A DNA stretch of 64,000 bases from Cydia pomonella (GCF_033807575.1 NC_084703.1:10044001-10108000); one strand, 5' to 3'. Counted from the stretch's first letter, positions 34,476 to 47,228 are shown. The notes: generated by a model from the letters alone, not told the origin. Numbers and translations are program-made.

Positions 34476-37400
34476 ATGACATTCAAAAAAATCTGGCAAT
34501 TATAATTTAATGTTTTGCGCAACTGTTTCTTTACTGAACTATTCCGTGTTCCGATCGCCAGCGTGAGGCCAATTCAAACTTACATATTTATTAGCTCGTT
34601 TGCAAAATAGATCCAGTGACGATTAAACTCGGTGAAACACTCGGAAGGTCAAAGACAAAACAACCCGTCGGCGACGCATAGCGTTGCGGCATCAACTAGA
34701 TGAACTAAGCAATTAAAACTAAATATAATTAGATACCAGGTTTGTTACTATTTATATGCATACTGTTATAAAAAAATATATAGGTACCTAGAATACTGTA
34801 TTATTAATTACTTTATCAATATGGAACTCTTTAGCCGTCGCAATCAATAAACATTAGATTAGAGTAAAAAATATATGACGAGCCTCAGTGCTCCTGTACT
34901 TAGAAAAAATCACATATAACCAATTTGCAAAACCAAAGTGATTCCATAAATGTTCCGTGAACAAAGTTTTGTACGGAACTCTAAAAATGACAACTTATAA
35001 CCGCGAGACATACTGTGAATTGTTGTGTGGGACACGCAGGTTTTAAACCCAAAGTTATCACATCTGAGTTCAATAGATTTTATAGTAAGTAGAGTAATCC
35101 TTTATTTGGGTTCAATCAGCAAATTAGTCTTTAGAGCCCTTAACTTTAGGTATGTCCACAGGAGAGATGTGAAATAAAGTTCGTAAAAGTTAAACGAATA
35201 TTTTAAATTGACTTATATCGTTCATCCGCTGAAAACCCAATCGACACCGATAGCATTAAAATCGTATATTATATCCTAAAAATGGGTAAAATTTTTCGAA
35301 GTTCGTATGCAGTGTAGGTGCTTCAATTTGCGAATGGTGCGCTTGAAAACGCTTCCATATTTTTTCAACCGCCACAGCGAGGCGTGGGACGGCGCCACTC
35401 AAGCCTGCTCCACTGATATTTTGTTTTTTGAAACACATTTATAATAGGCACCACATGCTATGAGTATTACTCGAACAGTGTGAGAGTTTACGATATTGTA
35501 AATGTTCCCAAAATTTAGCGTACACTGATCAACGTAGCTTTTTTCTGCTGTTCCCCGAATTTAGGACAGTAAGGTGTCAAGTGTATTAATTAGGTATCTT
35601 CTCTTTCTGGAGGCATAAATTGCCGTTGTTTATGTGAATAGCGTTGTTTTAACCTCGCAAAAGAACTCATTATTTGTTATCTATGCTCTAAACATGTCTG
35701 CATTCAGCTACTTAATTGTACCTATTTACATCAACATGAACACGTAACGGCAGTATCGGCAACGGAATGTCAGGCGGTTTTAATTCTCGGCGGTTAGCGC
35801 TTTCCCCGATTATTAGAAAGCCATTTAATTCGAACAATGAAGCCATAAATCGCCATCAATTTATAGCCTATGGCATTAATGCCTTGTACTCTACATCAAT
35901 ACATTACGATATTCAATGCAGTTACGGCCAACGACACATTTCAATGTAAACGGGGTGCAGATTCAACTGTACAATGGTTATGAAAATACAATGCATTGAA
36001 GTTGCAACAGTCAGATTGCGTGGGGATGCTGGAAGATGCGATTTCGCGTCTCCGGCCAGCTGTATTATTCAGATCGCCTACAAAGCCCAGGCGAATAGCG
36101 CGTTTAAGCAAACCAATGTATGTTAGCTCTCCGACTATGCTTACTTGTTATGGATCTCTAAGTCACAGTTAACGAATAATAAATAGTAGCCAGCGCGCGT
36201 TTAGCCATGGCAATACATGGTCAGACGCAATCATTCAAGCGGAGACCGGCCGTCCGACGCTCTCCGCCGCCGGTCGCTTTATATAAATAAACTATTATAA
36301 ACATTTGGCTAGTAAAAAAAATATAAACTTGAACGATTTCTAAATCTTCTATAGATTATACACACGCATCTTATTTATCGAACCGAACTCAGAACATTCT
36401 CGCGCTATATTATAGGAACAACGTATCATTGTTTATAGGAGATTTATAACGAGTTACTAAGCTTCCTTGATTACACCAATATGATTTGTAAAAATTGAAC
36501 AAATGACATAAATAATCGTTATGTTTGCCGTCGCAATTGCACTCGTGCGTGTCATCATTCAATAATAGGTTACCAAAAACTAGTGATGCAACGAATAGGA
36601 ATAGGTCTTTTTACGAATATTCGGATTCACCGAATATTAAAAAAGTATTCGTATATATTTTCGGTGCTCATTTAGAAATTTCTCTGTAAAAAATATCTAG
36701 CGAGAAAACATACTGCCACTTTAAAGGATAAAAATGAAATAGATTCAAATAATGACGACAACCGTTTGTGGTAAGTAGATATGGTCATTTTTTTCTAGAA
36801 CGTATGAAGGTAGTTTCGATTCACTAGCGGTGAAGACCTGTAATTTGCTTTGTTATTTATGCATACTACCATTAGGTTATGTATAGCTGTCGGTTCTCGA
36901 CGTAATAAGTAAAAAAATATTCAGTTAAAAATTAAATTAATATGCCTAAATTCTTAGGACTAGTACTCCTTAAAGCTGAGGTAAAATGAATTCTAACACT
37001 AAGCAGTAAAAAATACGTTTATGTGTCACGTCATATAAAACCAGTTAAGAGTGCGTCGGACACCGCATAATCGTGGGCTTCGTATCTTCATCGTCTTCAT
37101 ACGATACAAAATAATCATGCAAGCAAAAGGGTTATCTTCGTGGCATTTACGTGTTTAATAACAAATTATCAGGTTTTCTTTGGAAACTGGCTAAACTGAT
37201 TATTTACAAAATAAGTTTCTTGATAATTATTTATTCAACTGTTTTTCAAAACCAAACGAAAACTAACCAAATAGACCTATGTTCAAAATTTCATTAATAT
37301 ACACCATTAGCAGTAAGATGAGTTGACACTTGACATGAACGTTATCGACTGCGTAACGTTGGTGCGATAGAGAAGTAATGCGATCGAGAATCGCTAACGT

Positions 37401-40181
37401 AATTGTCAAATGCGATAACTATACATTTAGGTATATACTGATACATAGACAAAGTTATATTTTATATTTAAGTTTGCTCTTTAATCATGGCCACTTTTTG
37501 TATTTGTATTCGTAGAATTTAGAATTTATAAACTTGACTATCAAAAATGCTAATATCTATATGTTTGGTTGTCATCATATTGATGTTGTTAGCTATGTTA
37601 ATAGTCTGTAAAAAATAACTACTGGGTACATGATAACAATTCAAAAACATGATAATAATTTATGATCCCTGAATACTATCGGTTTAAAATTATATTTCAT
37701 TTTCTTATGAGACAAGCATGACGTTTTTTTTTTGGTTTCAATAGCAACGTTGAAATATTGCAACGTCCCGTTAACGGGCTCAGCGATCAAAGAGAGACTT
37801 AGTGGCCGTACAGCGTGCGCCGGTGTTGCGCCCTGCAAACAAATCAACGCTAAGGTAATCGGTAAAAATGTAACCTTGACTACCAGGTTTTAAAATCCAG
37901 GTAAAAATACGCATAGAATCATAAATATACATTTTATTAGTACTTTGTACACACAACCTATATGACCACACGGTCATGACATTAATTTTGAATAAATAGG
38001 GCCAGCTGGTCTTCGCATAAAAGTAATAACTATATAAGCTTATTGTATGTACTCGTATTATTGGCGTTTTTACGGTGTTTGTCTTTTTAACGATGACGTA
38101 CTTACTTACTAAACAAATGTTTACCGAATTGTTAACACGCTCTATCTGCCCCTTTGGAGCAATAAGGGTCTGTGATAATGTTAATAACTCTCGAACAACT
38201 TAGTCCAGAAACAGCCGGAGGACATGCGAGTAGGTACTTGCGCCTTAGATTCGATTTGGGCTAGTTTGACTATATAATAAACTGAGCGCCTTATTCTACA
38301 GGTCTTAGCGGATAGTGAGCAATGTATGCGTCGAATTCATGCCCCGTCACTACCAGGTCGATTTATGAATCACATGCCTTTTCTGTTTATTAACCCTTCA
38401 TTTGGCACAGTCAAGTATACTTAACACTTACTTTGAAAAAGTTAGGCATGTTATATTTTACGTAAATTCAAAGAATTAATTTCGATTATCATTTATATTA
38501 TAAAGAATAAGGAAAAAATAAAACCTTAGTAGCAACAATGTTATCTGCTAGAAGTGAATCAACATGACAAGTAGAAGCTCGACACTGCGTTCTATCCTGA
38601 TATTTGTTTATTTTTTTTTATTTTATAACGCAAAATTGTAGTGTACATATTACTATTATAATTAATTATAGTATAACGTATACTTTACATATCATACCTA
38701 TTCGTTAAGTCAAGCTATTTCTAATAATAGTGTAATAAGCAATCCAACACAACTGTTAAGTATTTTTGACAAAACAATACGTACATTGTATTAGAAATTA
38801 AACAACCTGTTAATTTTTTTTAACAAATCCTTATTCTGTGAGATTTTACCGCGCTTGATTCGTTATTCCTTTATGGCCTAGCAACAAAGCGAACGCTACT
38901 TAATGTGAATACACTCATCATCATAATTTTTTATAAAACTCTGTTTACTTTGGAATATGGCTATGTAGTACATACTCGTACATTCAAGGAAACTAAACGG
39001 TGTAGTTAATTATCTTATTTATTTATATTTATTTTTTTATCATTCAAAATATTTAAATGCTACATTTAGCGTTGTTGTATCACTGGCTAATATAATGCTA
39101 ACATATTAAACTCAATTAAACAATTGAAAACTATGTAGATATGACAAATAAATATCATTTCGAAAGTCGTTAAACCCTATTGTACTTGCGTTTCGTGGCA
39201 AACATATGAACTCGTACTAAACACAAATCAATATGTAATCAGGCCCTGTGTACGTGGTCGTAAGGGCCTTATTATATAAACTTAAATCAATGATAACTTA
39301 AAAATGGACTTAAATAACTGGAATACCGGTGTTTGTAAAATCAACTTAAGTTAAGTTGAAAAATGCGCCCTTCAAATTAACGAATTTTAAAAACCATTGT
39401 GTTATATTGCATGATAATGGCATAAGTTGCAAGGTGTTTTTTTTTTCTTTTTAGGGTTTAAGTTCGAAATGCATATTAGCTATACGCCTATTCCAAATGC
39501 AAAGTCCGACGTACGACTATTGTAACGGATAAAATATTAGTGGTAATACTGGTGATCTTTTCTGTCCGAGTTTTTTGGTCTTTTGCTTAAAAAAAATCTT
39601 TACTTTGTTTCGATACCCTTTTCGGAATTAGTTAAGTATATTTAACACTTTACCAGGTACTAAATGTGGCGAGCGCCCGTTTTTGTTAAAAATACTGTAC
39701 ACTCAATTTTCAGGAAATCTTACATTGAAATAATTTTTTTATATATTTTTAGGACATATTTAAAGGTATAACAGTTAATAAATGTGCACATAAAAGTTAA
39801 AATCAGCTTTTTCTTTTCGGCCAAATTTAGGGTTAAGTTTGTTGTCCAGGATGTATGTCCCAATCCGGTGGTTACATTAATTACCTGTGTTTATTTGACA
39901 AATATGACAGCATAAAAATAGGAAAATAAACTATTAAAAGTAGATAATATATACAACGCCGCAAGCATCTACCTAAATGTATAATCACAAGCTATCAAAT
40001 AATACAAATATGGTTAGATATTAACATTTTTATAAATAAGCCATATGCAACTAAGATTTTATAACATAAATAATTCAGTAAATATATTTCAGACATTGCT
40101 TCATAATTTATATTTAATAAAAAAAAAATTTGCAAAATATAAGGTTTGAGCAAGGTTTGTAAACGTGCAATTTTGTTTCAG
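34476..40181. other. Long gene-poor stretch
   Basis: About 5.7 kb with no supported gene. Frames at 35256-35438 (minus), 35767-35949, 37641-37847 and 37780-37977 lack splice context and recognised motifs. A stub of the GGTTCCGTA family may lie at 34950-34990 (TTCCGTG..GTACGGAACTCT). The rest is AT-rich DNA with no element I can name. Confidence 0.4.
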
Positions 40182-40490
40182 TGGTGGTAAGGTGTCAGGC
40201 AAGCCGCATGCAGCCGGGCAGCCGTCCGCCGGCTCAGCCAGAACGCCACTCGCTCGTAAATAATAACTTCATACATAAACAATGGAAGTCACCCCTAACC
40301 CGGCTCCTTCGCGCCTCGAGGACATCCATTCATAATTTTCTCAATACACAGAGACACGAAAGTGATATCACGCTATAATGTTTTCTTCGCGTTCCCGTTT
40401 CCCCTCGCTTTTCCCTCACGTAATGTTTATTGCTTTTAAATACAATTGCTAACAAAGGTTAAACTGCAATAAAAACTCCTCTTTCACTTT
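40182..40490 (+). CDS. Candidate terminal exon, uncertain
   Basis: A good 3' splice site (TTTTGTTTCAG, ending 40181) precedes an abrupt GC-rich block. In the phase leaving one base over, 40183-40263 reads GGKVSGKPHAAGQPSAGSAR then TPLARK and TAA, a plausible basic C-terminal tail of 26 codons. Another frame is open for 65 codons to 40378, so the phase is not settled. AATAAA follows at 40468-40473. No upstream exon could be found nearby and no family is recognised. Confidence 0.33.
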
Positions 40491-41091
40491 AGCTGGACTA
40501 TTGCCTTCTTAAATAGTTATCCTGTCCAGTACGATTGTAAGTAATGTTAATCGTTAACTTTTCGAGTGAGTAGTTTACATACTTACTTATATTTATAGTT
40601 TTGCTGAGTCGAAATATGGCCTACTTAAAGTACATTTTTAATGACTGTAAGTAGTCAATCTTAAATATGATCTCTTTTGTTTGTTAGTCCCACATGATTC
40701 CTTCGTGTTAGCAAAGCTATTATGTGTTCATTCGCAGATAGCAAATGCTTCTACGATGTCTAAGGAAAATATTTATTTTTATTGCGTCTTCCCTCCCGTT
40801 GCTTCGGATCTGGCGTACGGGCGCGTTGCTTTTGTCGATATATGATCATCGGCGAACAAAGGAAATGTTGAGCGTGTAACTGTAAACCTTTATTCAACAT
40901 TGTGACTAGATACCTCACCCCATACTCTAATAAGTCAAGACCTAGTATGTATCTTACACAATTTTGCATAGGTACATTACAATAATTTAATTAAAACAAA
41001 AATATTGCTTTGCTAATCCGCAAAATAAAGTGCTAGTCCATCAGTGCTAACCGAATTTTGCTTATTTTTTATTACGAAAATAAATATAGCA
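40491..41091. other. Intergenic DNA
   Basis: No gene recognised; the minus frame at 40760-40969 is unsupported. Confidence 0.4.
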
Positions 41092-41280
41092 AACCTCCAC
41101 CAAAAGTACAAAACTCGACACGTCGTGTTTGGCGTCACTATAAGACGTCATCAGGAGAGGTTGACGTTCTGGCATCTGGCTTATCTGGGAGCACGACAGG
41201 GCGTGGGCGACGCGGATTTCGAAAACTCTGGCTATTATGGAAACTAATATGGCGAACATGTACTTCGTCGTAAGTCATCA
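41092..41280. CDS. Coding-like block, strand undecided
   Basis: A GC-richer block open on both strands. On the plus strand one frame reads TSSGEVDVLASGLSGSTTGR before a strong GTAAGT donor at 41268. On the minus strand an ATG near 41280 opens a 46-codon frame with SFRNPRRPRPVVLPDKPDAR then TSTSPDDVL and a stop, which has the composition of a real C terminus. Both cannot be right; one may be an exon, or the block may be an unnamed repeat. Confidence 0.25.
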
Positions 41281-41611
41281 TGGATGTGGTTTTCTAGGTT
41301 CTCGGGGTTCTATTAATTCCACAATTGTTTATTAATAATTTTTAATTATGCTACGCACGCTTACTAGGTTGTAGTACTACTCGTAAATACGTTGATGAGA
41401 TACATCTGGGGGAACATTAAGATTTAATTTTTGTTATCCGCTATGACCGCTATAGGTAGGTACAGTGAGCTCCAAAATTGCATGAAAAAATTATGATTGA
41501 ATTCATTGATAAAGTCGCCACGTACTTTAAAGGCTGATGGCATATTACATTATCCGCCTTTACATATTAAAAATCTTTAACTTTCAACCATTTTTAAATT
41601 CTATTTTAGCG

Positions 41612-41845
41612 TTGTCACGGTACTTTGCAACGCCTCCCTTGGGGAGTATGTGGTCCGCTCGACACCTTAATCTCAAGAATTGGCGCATGTACTAGTTAGT
41701 TTTTACGAAAGCGTCTGCCATATGAACTTTAAACAGTTTAAACCCGGAAAGGAACCAAGGCCATAATAGGATGAGATTAGTCCGGTTTCCCCACGGTGTT
41801 TTCCTTCACTAAAAAGCGATATTTCGTACATAAGTTACAAGTAAT
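41612..41845 (-). mobile_element. tRNA-derived SINE, head missing
   Basis: The body matches 51844-52078: CGTTGTC, GGTCCGCT, GACA.CTTAATC.CAAGA, TTGGCG, TTTTTACGAAAGCG, TCTGCCAT, GATTAGTCCGGTTTCC, GGTGTTTTCCTTCAC. The tRNA-like head is absent beyond 41845, and the copy is more diverged than the 51.9-kb one. Confidence 0.75.
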
Positions 41846-43880
41846 GATCATTATCAACGTGCTGTATTGGTAGCAAAGTATGGTTGCCAAAAAAAACAAA
41901 TACGCAAGTATTATAAACATTATACGTATCTTTCACAAATAATGATATTTATATACATATTTATAATCACTTATCCAAATTATACCGAATAAACTACTAA
42001 AATATAGACTATTTATATAGATTAACACTTCGTTTAATTTAGTAGTTGTATTTTCATGACATTTAATGTCATTTGACGTACTTTGTTTTAAAAATATATT
42101 AGGGCGGAAAAGGTTTTGTACCGTAATGAGTTATATCTAGAGGTAGAGGTAGGTAAGAGGTACGAGTAGGTAATCCTAAGAAGATAAGTATTTATTATGT
42201 TATAGTCAAGAACAAAAGAGAATATTCAAATGTATTTGTTTTTTCTGCCAACCATACAATTTGCTACTAAAAGCACACGTTGATAACGATAACTAGTTAC
42301 AAGTAAGTCATTGGTGCGATTCTGATTACTTATTTATTTATTTTATTCAGAAGTTCTACAGCGTTTACAATACGAGTAAGTAATATACAAAAAACATGAG
42401 TAGGTACTTACTTATAAGCACAAAATATAATATAATCTGTGAGTAGACCTGCGACTTGTGCTGTACTAGAATTGTAAATTAAATTAAATTTTAGATCTTA
42501 AAGACTCAAAGACGAAGAGAATAGGAAAAGAAAAATAGTAACTGAAACCAGGGAAATTTCCTAAAATGTGTAGATATAGTTCTAATTTTGTGAGTATAAA
42601 TCTAAGAACAAATTAAATTTCCTTACCTATGAAAATATTTTAATTTGTATTGATTTCGTAAAAGTATCAATAAGAATACATGCAGTACATAAGCGAGCTG
42701 CTAAAAATTAATTAGTTTATTTCCGTAAAACCGTTTTTATAGTACCAGTCAATAAACTGAAACAACCACTAGGTAATTAATAATTAGCATCTGATGCGAG
42801 CATGAGGCGTTAATTAGGGGGCCGTCCCTGGCACATTGGTCAACACTAAGTATTCAGTTCGCAATAACACCATCAATCCCATGCATATTGTATAAGCCCC
42901 ACATGTTCGTGGTTCCTTACACACATGTGAAGTACGAATAACAAATGGAGGTTTCGGCCTGATTGAGATCTAATTTATTGGCTCACATTCTGACTACAGC
43001 CGCATTCTAAATCACAATAATGGCATACGAGACGTTCTAGCACGAGCCTAGAGATTACGACGCCTATTGTTGGCGGTGTCTCTGTAAACATAACTTGTCG
43101 AGTGCCTATCTTGAAATTAAATTAAGCGGGCCGAGACTGCGGGGGTTCGCCTTTGCCTCCAACAGGTTATATATCAGTGCGTATGTACAGATAATAAAGC
43201 TCCATAAACAGCCTTATGATGAACAGCGTACGTAAACTCTCATTCAACTATATTACCCATTATAATGACAATTAGAATTATTTTACTCGCAGGCAACTGA
43301 GCACTCAGTAATTTTGATAGGGATTCGATTATTATCAAGAGTCTATTTCAGTACTCGACACAATTTTACAAGAACTTTCAGAGTATGTTTAGTAGCAAGT
43401 ATTTTTTTTCTAGTATTCTGACACGTGACTAGAGTCCAATAATAAGGAAAACTCAAGTTTAAAACAGGTTTAAAATAATCTCACTCAAGCTTCGACATAA
43501 TAACCAAAAGTCTGACAAAACTGTATCGAACCTTAAGAGCCCTTAATCCTTGGAGCGTTCTCCGATTTCACGAAATAACGCTCGATAGATGGCGTTGGCG
43601 CTCGGTACGCGAGCGCCGGCAACGCGACGCGCGTTTCAATGCAGACTAGAATAATCTTGATAGTTTTCAATATAATTTCAAGCAACATTAATTTTAGTGT
43701 CATATGATATCATATGGGCACTCTTTATTTTATTGTATATGCACAGTAGTTTTTTTTTTTATGTACACTACTACTAAGTGTACAGACTACAGAGTGTACT
43801 ATAACCCTTGCTCTTTATTCTGTCTCTTTCACACCAATGGAAAATGAAGAAGTTACTAAACGACTGCAGGTATAAATAAA
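41846..43880. other. Intergenic DNA
   Basis: No gene recognised. At 42327-42400 an AT-rich run with ATTTATTTATTTTATTC next to GTTCTACAGCGTTTAC could be a minus-strand LINE tail, too short to assign. Confidence 0.4.
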
Positions 43881-43884
43881 GTAT

Positions 43885-44326
43885 ATTAGTGCGATAGAGA
43901 GACAGATAGTGTTTCGTTGTCGTATCGTAAACGATTGGCATGTTGGCCACACACTTGCTTAGTGCCTAGCCAAAATACCAATCGTTTGCGTATATTAGTG
44001 CGATAGAGAGAGAGTAGTGTTTCGTTGTCGTATCGTAAACGATTGGCATGTTGGCTACGCACCCATGATACCTAGCCAAGAAGCCAATCGATCGCGCATA
44101 TTAGTGCGATAGAGAGACAGATAGTGTTTCCTTGTCGTATCGTAAACGTTTGGCATGTTGGCTACGCACCCATGCTGCCCAGCCAAGATGCCAATCGTTT
44201 GTGCATATTAGTACGAGAGAGAGACAGATAGTGTTTCGTTGTCGTATCGATTGGCATGGTGGCTACGCACCCATGCTGCGTAGTCAAGATGCCAGTCGTT
44301 TGCGCACATTAGTGCTATAGAGTTTC
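43885..44326 (+). repeat. Tandem array of hairpin units, about 4.2 copies
   Basis: Starts of the unit (ATTAGTGCGATAGAG) fall at 43885, 43994, 44100, 44207 and 44308, spacing 101-109 bp. Each complete unit carries an inverted repeat, for example AACGATTGGCATGTTGGC against AGCCAAGATGCCAATCGTT, with a loop of about 17-20 bases. The last copy is cut short where the 120-bp satellite element begins. A 62-codon frame at 44132-44320 is a by-product of the repetition. Confidence 0.9.
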
Positions 44327-44349
44327 AGTGTTATTTGAAATCACGTTAG

Positions 44350-44984
44350 GGTTTGTATTATTATTTTTGACCAGAATGAAGTCCATCCAGGTTCTTATGA
44401 TGGAGTCAGGAGTTGGTCACCAGAACTCCTAATCTACTCATTATAATTCCATCGTGCTTGGGCTCAAAAGATTTGCCCTGACGAACACCATCGATCTAGA
44501 TGAGGTCCAGGGTCTCATGACGGAGTCAGGAGTTGGTCACCAGAACTCCCCAGAACTCCTAATCTACTCATCATAACTCCATCGAGTTTGGGCTCAATAG
44601 ATTTACCCTGATGAGCACCATCAATCTAGATGAAGTCCAGGGTCTCATGATGGAGTCAGGAGTAGGTCACTAGAACTCCTAATCTACTCATTATAATTCC
44701 ATCGTATTCGAGCTCAATAGATTTGCCCTGATGAGTACCATCGATCTAAATGAAGTCCAGGGTCTCATGATGGAGTCAGGAGTTGGTCACCAGAACTCCT
44801 AATCTACTCATTATAATTCCATCGTGTTTGGGCTCAAAAGATTTGCCCTGACGAGTACCATCGATCTAGATGAAGTCCAGGGTCTCATGATGGAGTCAGG
44901 AGTTGGTCACCAGAACTCGTAATCTATTTATCATAACTCCATCGTGTTTGGGCTCAATAGATTTACTCCGACGAGCACCATCAA
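44350..44984 (+). repeat. Satellite left arm, 5 units of 120 bp
   Basis: The marker AATCTACTCA recurs at 44431, 44561, 44681, 44801 and (as AATCTATTTA) 44921. Spacing is 130 then 120; the extra 10 bases are a local duplication of CAGAACTCCC at about 44541-44560. Each unit has a small AGGAGTT..AACTCCT hairpin around GGTCACC. Confidence 0.93.
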
Positions 44985-44990
44985 ATTACC

Positions 44991-46981
44991 ATTATGATGA
45001 ATAGATTAGGAGTTCTGGTGACCAACTACTGAGTCCATCATGAGACCCTCGACTTAATCTAGATCGATGGTACTCGTCAGGGCAAATCTTTTGAGCCCAA
45101 AGACGATGGAGTTATGATGAATAGACTAGGAGTTCTGGTGATCAACTCCTGAGTCCATCATGAGACCCTGGACCTGATCTAGATTGATGGTGCTCGTCAG
45201 GGCAACTCTATTGAGCCTATACACGATGGAGTTATGATGAGTAGATTAGGAGTTCTGGTGACCAACTCCTGACTCCATCATGAGACCCTGGACCTCATCT
45301 AGATCGATGGTGCTCGTCAGGGCAAATCTTTTGAGCCCAAACACGTTGGAATTATAATGAGTAGATTAGGAGTTCTAGTGACCAACTCCTGACTCCATCA
45401 TGAGACCCTGGACTTTATCTAGATTGATGATGCTCGTCAGGGCAAATCTATTAAGCCCAAACACGATGAGGTTATGATGAGTAGTTTAGGAGTTCTGATG
45501 ACCAACTCCTGACTCCATCATGAGACCCTGGACCTCATCTAGATCGATGTTGTTCATCAGGGCAAATCTATTGAGCCCAAACACGATGGAGTTATGATGA
45601 GTAGATTAGGAGTTCTGGTGACCAACTCCTGACTCCATCATGAGACCCTGGACCTCATCTAGATCGATGGTGCTCATCAGGGCAAATCTTTTGAGCCCAA
45701 ACAAGTTGGAATTATAATGAGTAGATTAGGAGTTCTAGTGACCAACTCCTGACTCCATCATGAGACCCTGGACTTTATCTAGATTGATGATGCTCGTCAG
45801 GGCAAATCTATTGAGCCCGAACACGATGAGGTTATGATGAGTAGATTAGGAGTTCTGGTGACCAACTCCTGACTCCATCATGAGACCCTGGGCCTCATCT
45901 AGATCGATGGTGTTCATCAGGGCAAATCTATTGAGCCCAAACACGATGGAGTTATGATGAGTAGATTAGGAGTTCTGGTAACCAGCTCCTGACTCCATCA
46001 TGAGACCCTGGACCTCATCTAGATTGATGGTGCTCGTCAGGGCAACTCTATTGAACCCAAACACGATGGAGTTATGATGAGTAGATTAGGAGTTCTGGTG
46101 ACCAGCTCCTGACTCCATCATGAGACCCTGGACCTCATCTAGATTGAAGGTGCTCGTCAGGGCAACTCTATTGAGCCCGAACACGATGGAGTTATGATAA
46201 GTAGAGTAGGAGTTCTGGTGACCAACTCCTGACTCCATCATGAGACCCTGGACCTCATCTAGATCGATGGTGCTCATCAGGGCAAATCTTTTGAGCCCAA
46301 ACACGTTGGAATTATAATGAGTAGATTAGGAGTTCTAGTGACCAACTCCTGACTCCATCATGAGACCCTGGACTTTATCTAGATTGATGATGCTCGTCAG
46401 GGCAAATCTATTGAGCCCGAACACGATGAGGTTATGATGAGTAGTTTAGGAGTTCTGGTGACCAACTCCTGACTCCATCATGAGACCCTGAGCCTCGTCT
46501 AGATCGATGGTGTTCATCAGGGCAAATCTATTGAGCCCAAACACGATGGAGTTATGATGAGTAGATTAGGAGTTCTGGTGACCAGCTCCTGACTCCATCA
46601 TGAGACCCTGGACCTCATCTAGATTGATGGTGCTCGTCAGGGCAACTCTATTGAACCCAAACACGATGGAGTTATGATGAGTAGATTAGGAGTTCTGGTG
46701 ACCAGCTCCTGACTCCATCATGAGACCCTGGACCTCATCTAGATTGAAGGTGCTCATCAGGGCAACTCTGTTGAGCCCAAACACGATGGAATTATAATGA
46801 GTAGATTAGGAGTTCTAGTGACCAACTCCTGACTCCATCATGAGACCCTGGACCTCATCTAGATCGATGGTGTTCGTCAGGGCAAATCTTTTGAGCCCAA
46901 ACACGATGGGATTATAATTAGTAGATTAGGAGTTCTGGTGACCAACTCCTGACTCCATCATAAGAACTTGGACTTCATCCG
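44991..46981 (-). repeat. Satellite right arm, about 16.5 units of exactly 120 bp
   Basis: The marker GTAG(A/T)TTAGGAGTTCT returns every 120 bases without slippage from 45001 to 46921 (17 occurrences). Units fall into variants that recur every five units, giving a 600-bp higher-order repeat (see findings). Confidence 0.95.
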
Positions 46982-47073
46982 GGTCAAAAATAATAATGCA
47001 AACCCTAACGTAATTTCAAGTGAAAATGCGTTTTTCAGAAAATCGCAGCCAAATAACACTAGACCTTACTCAT

Positions 47074-47228
47074 AGTGTTGTGTTCCTGCCGGTGAGTAAG
47101 GTTGCCAGAGCTCAACGAGGGGTGGGAGGGGGTTAGGGTCGGCAACGCGCATGTATCTCCTCTGGAGTTGCAGGCGTACATATGCGGGCCGTATGCTTGT
47201 TTGCCACCGACTTAGTATTAAAAAAAAA
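47074..47228 (+). mobile_element. LINE/SINE 3' tail
   Basis: GTGTTGTGTTCCTGCCGGTG, AGTAAGGTTGCCAGAGCTC, GGGTCGGCAACGCGCATG, GGAGTTGCAGGCGT and CGGGCCGTATGCTTGTTTGC form the well-known lepidopteran tail, closed by an A run at 47220-47228. It lies immediately outside the foldback-like element. Confidence 0.75.

Larger units (their letters stand above)
44327..47060. mobile_element. Foldback-like element of opposed 120-bp satellite arms
   Basis: The outermost parts are inverted: AGTGTTATTT (44327-44336) faces AAATAACACT (47051-47060), and CACGTTAGGGTTTGTATTAT plus TATTTTTGACC faces GGTCAAAAATAATAATGCAA plus ACCCTAACGTAATTTC (46982-47017). Inside, five 120-bp units run in one orientation (left arm) and about 16.5 run in the other (right arm), meeting head to head near 44985 with almost no spacer. 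This is the architecture of foldback transposons (long inverted repeats made of tandem units, unequal arms), though an inverted satellite array is an alternative. There is no transposase. A 72-codon frame at 46086-46304 only reads the satellite. Confidence 0.8.

Noticed and set aside
44132..44320. 62-codon frame with repeated residues
   Set aside because: By-product of the hairpin array; unit lengths are not multiples of three, so no conserved frame.
46086..46304. 72-codon minus frame with an internal protein repeat
   Set aside because: The frame simply reads two satellite units; other units have stops in this frame.
44350..46981. CRISPR-like array
   Set aside because: Units are 120 bp with no short constant repeat alternating with unique spacers. 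The whole unit is repeated, which is satellite DNA, in a eukaryote.
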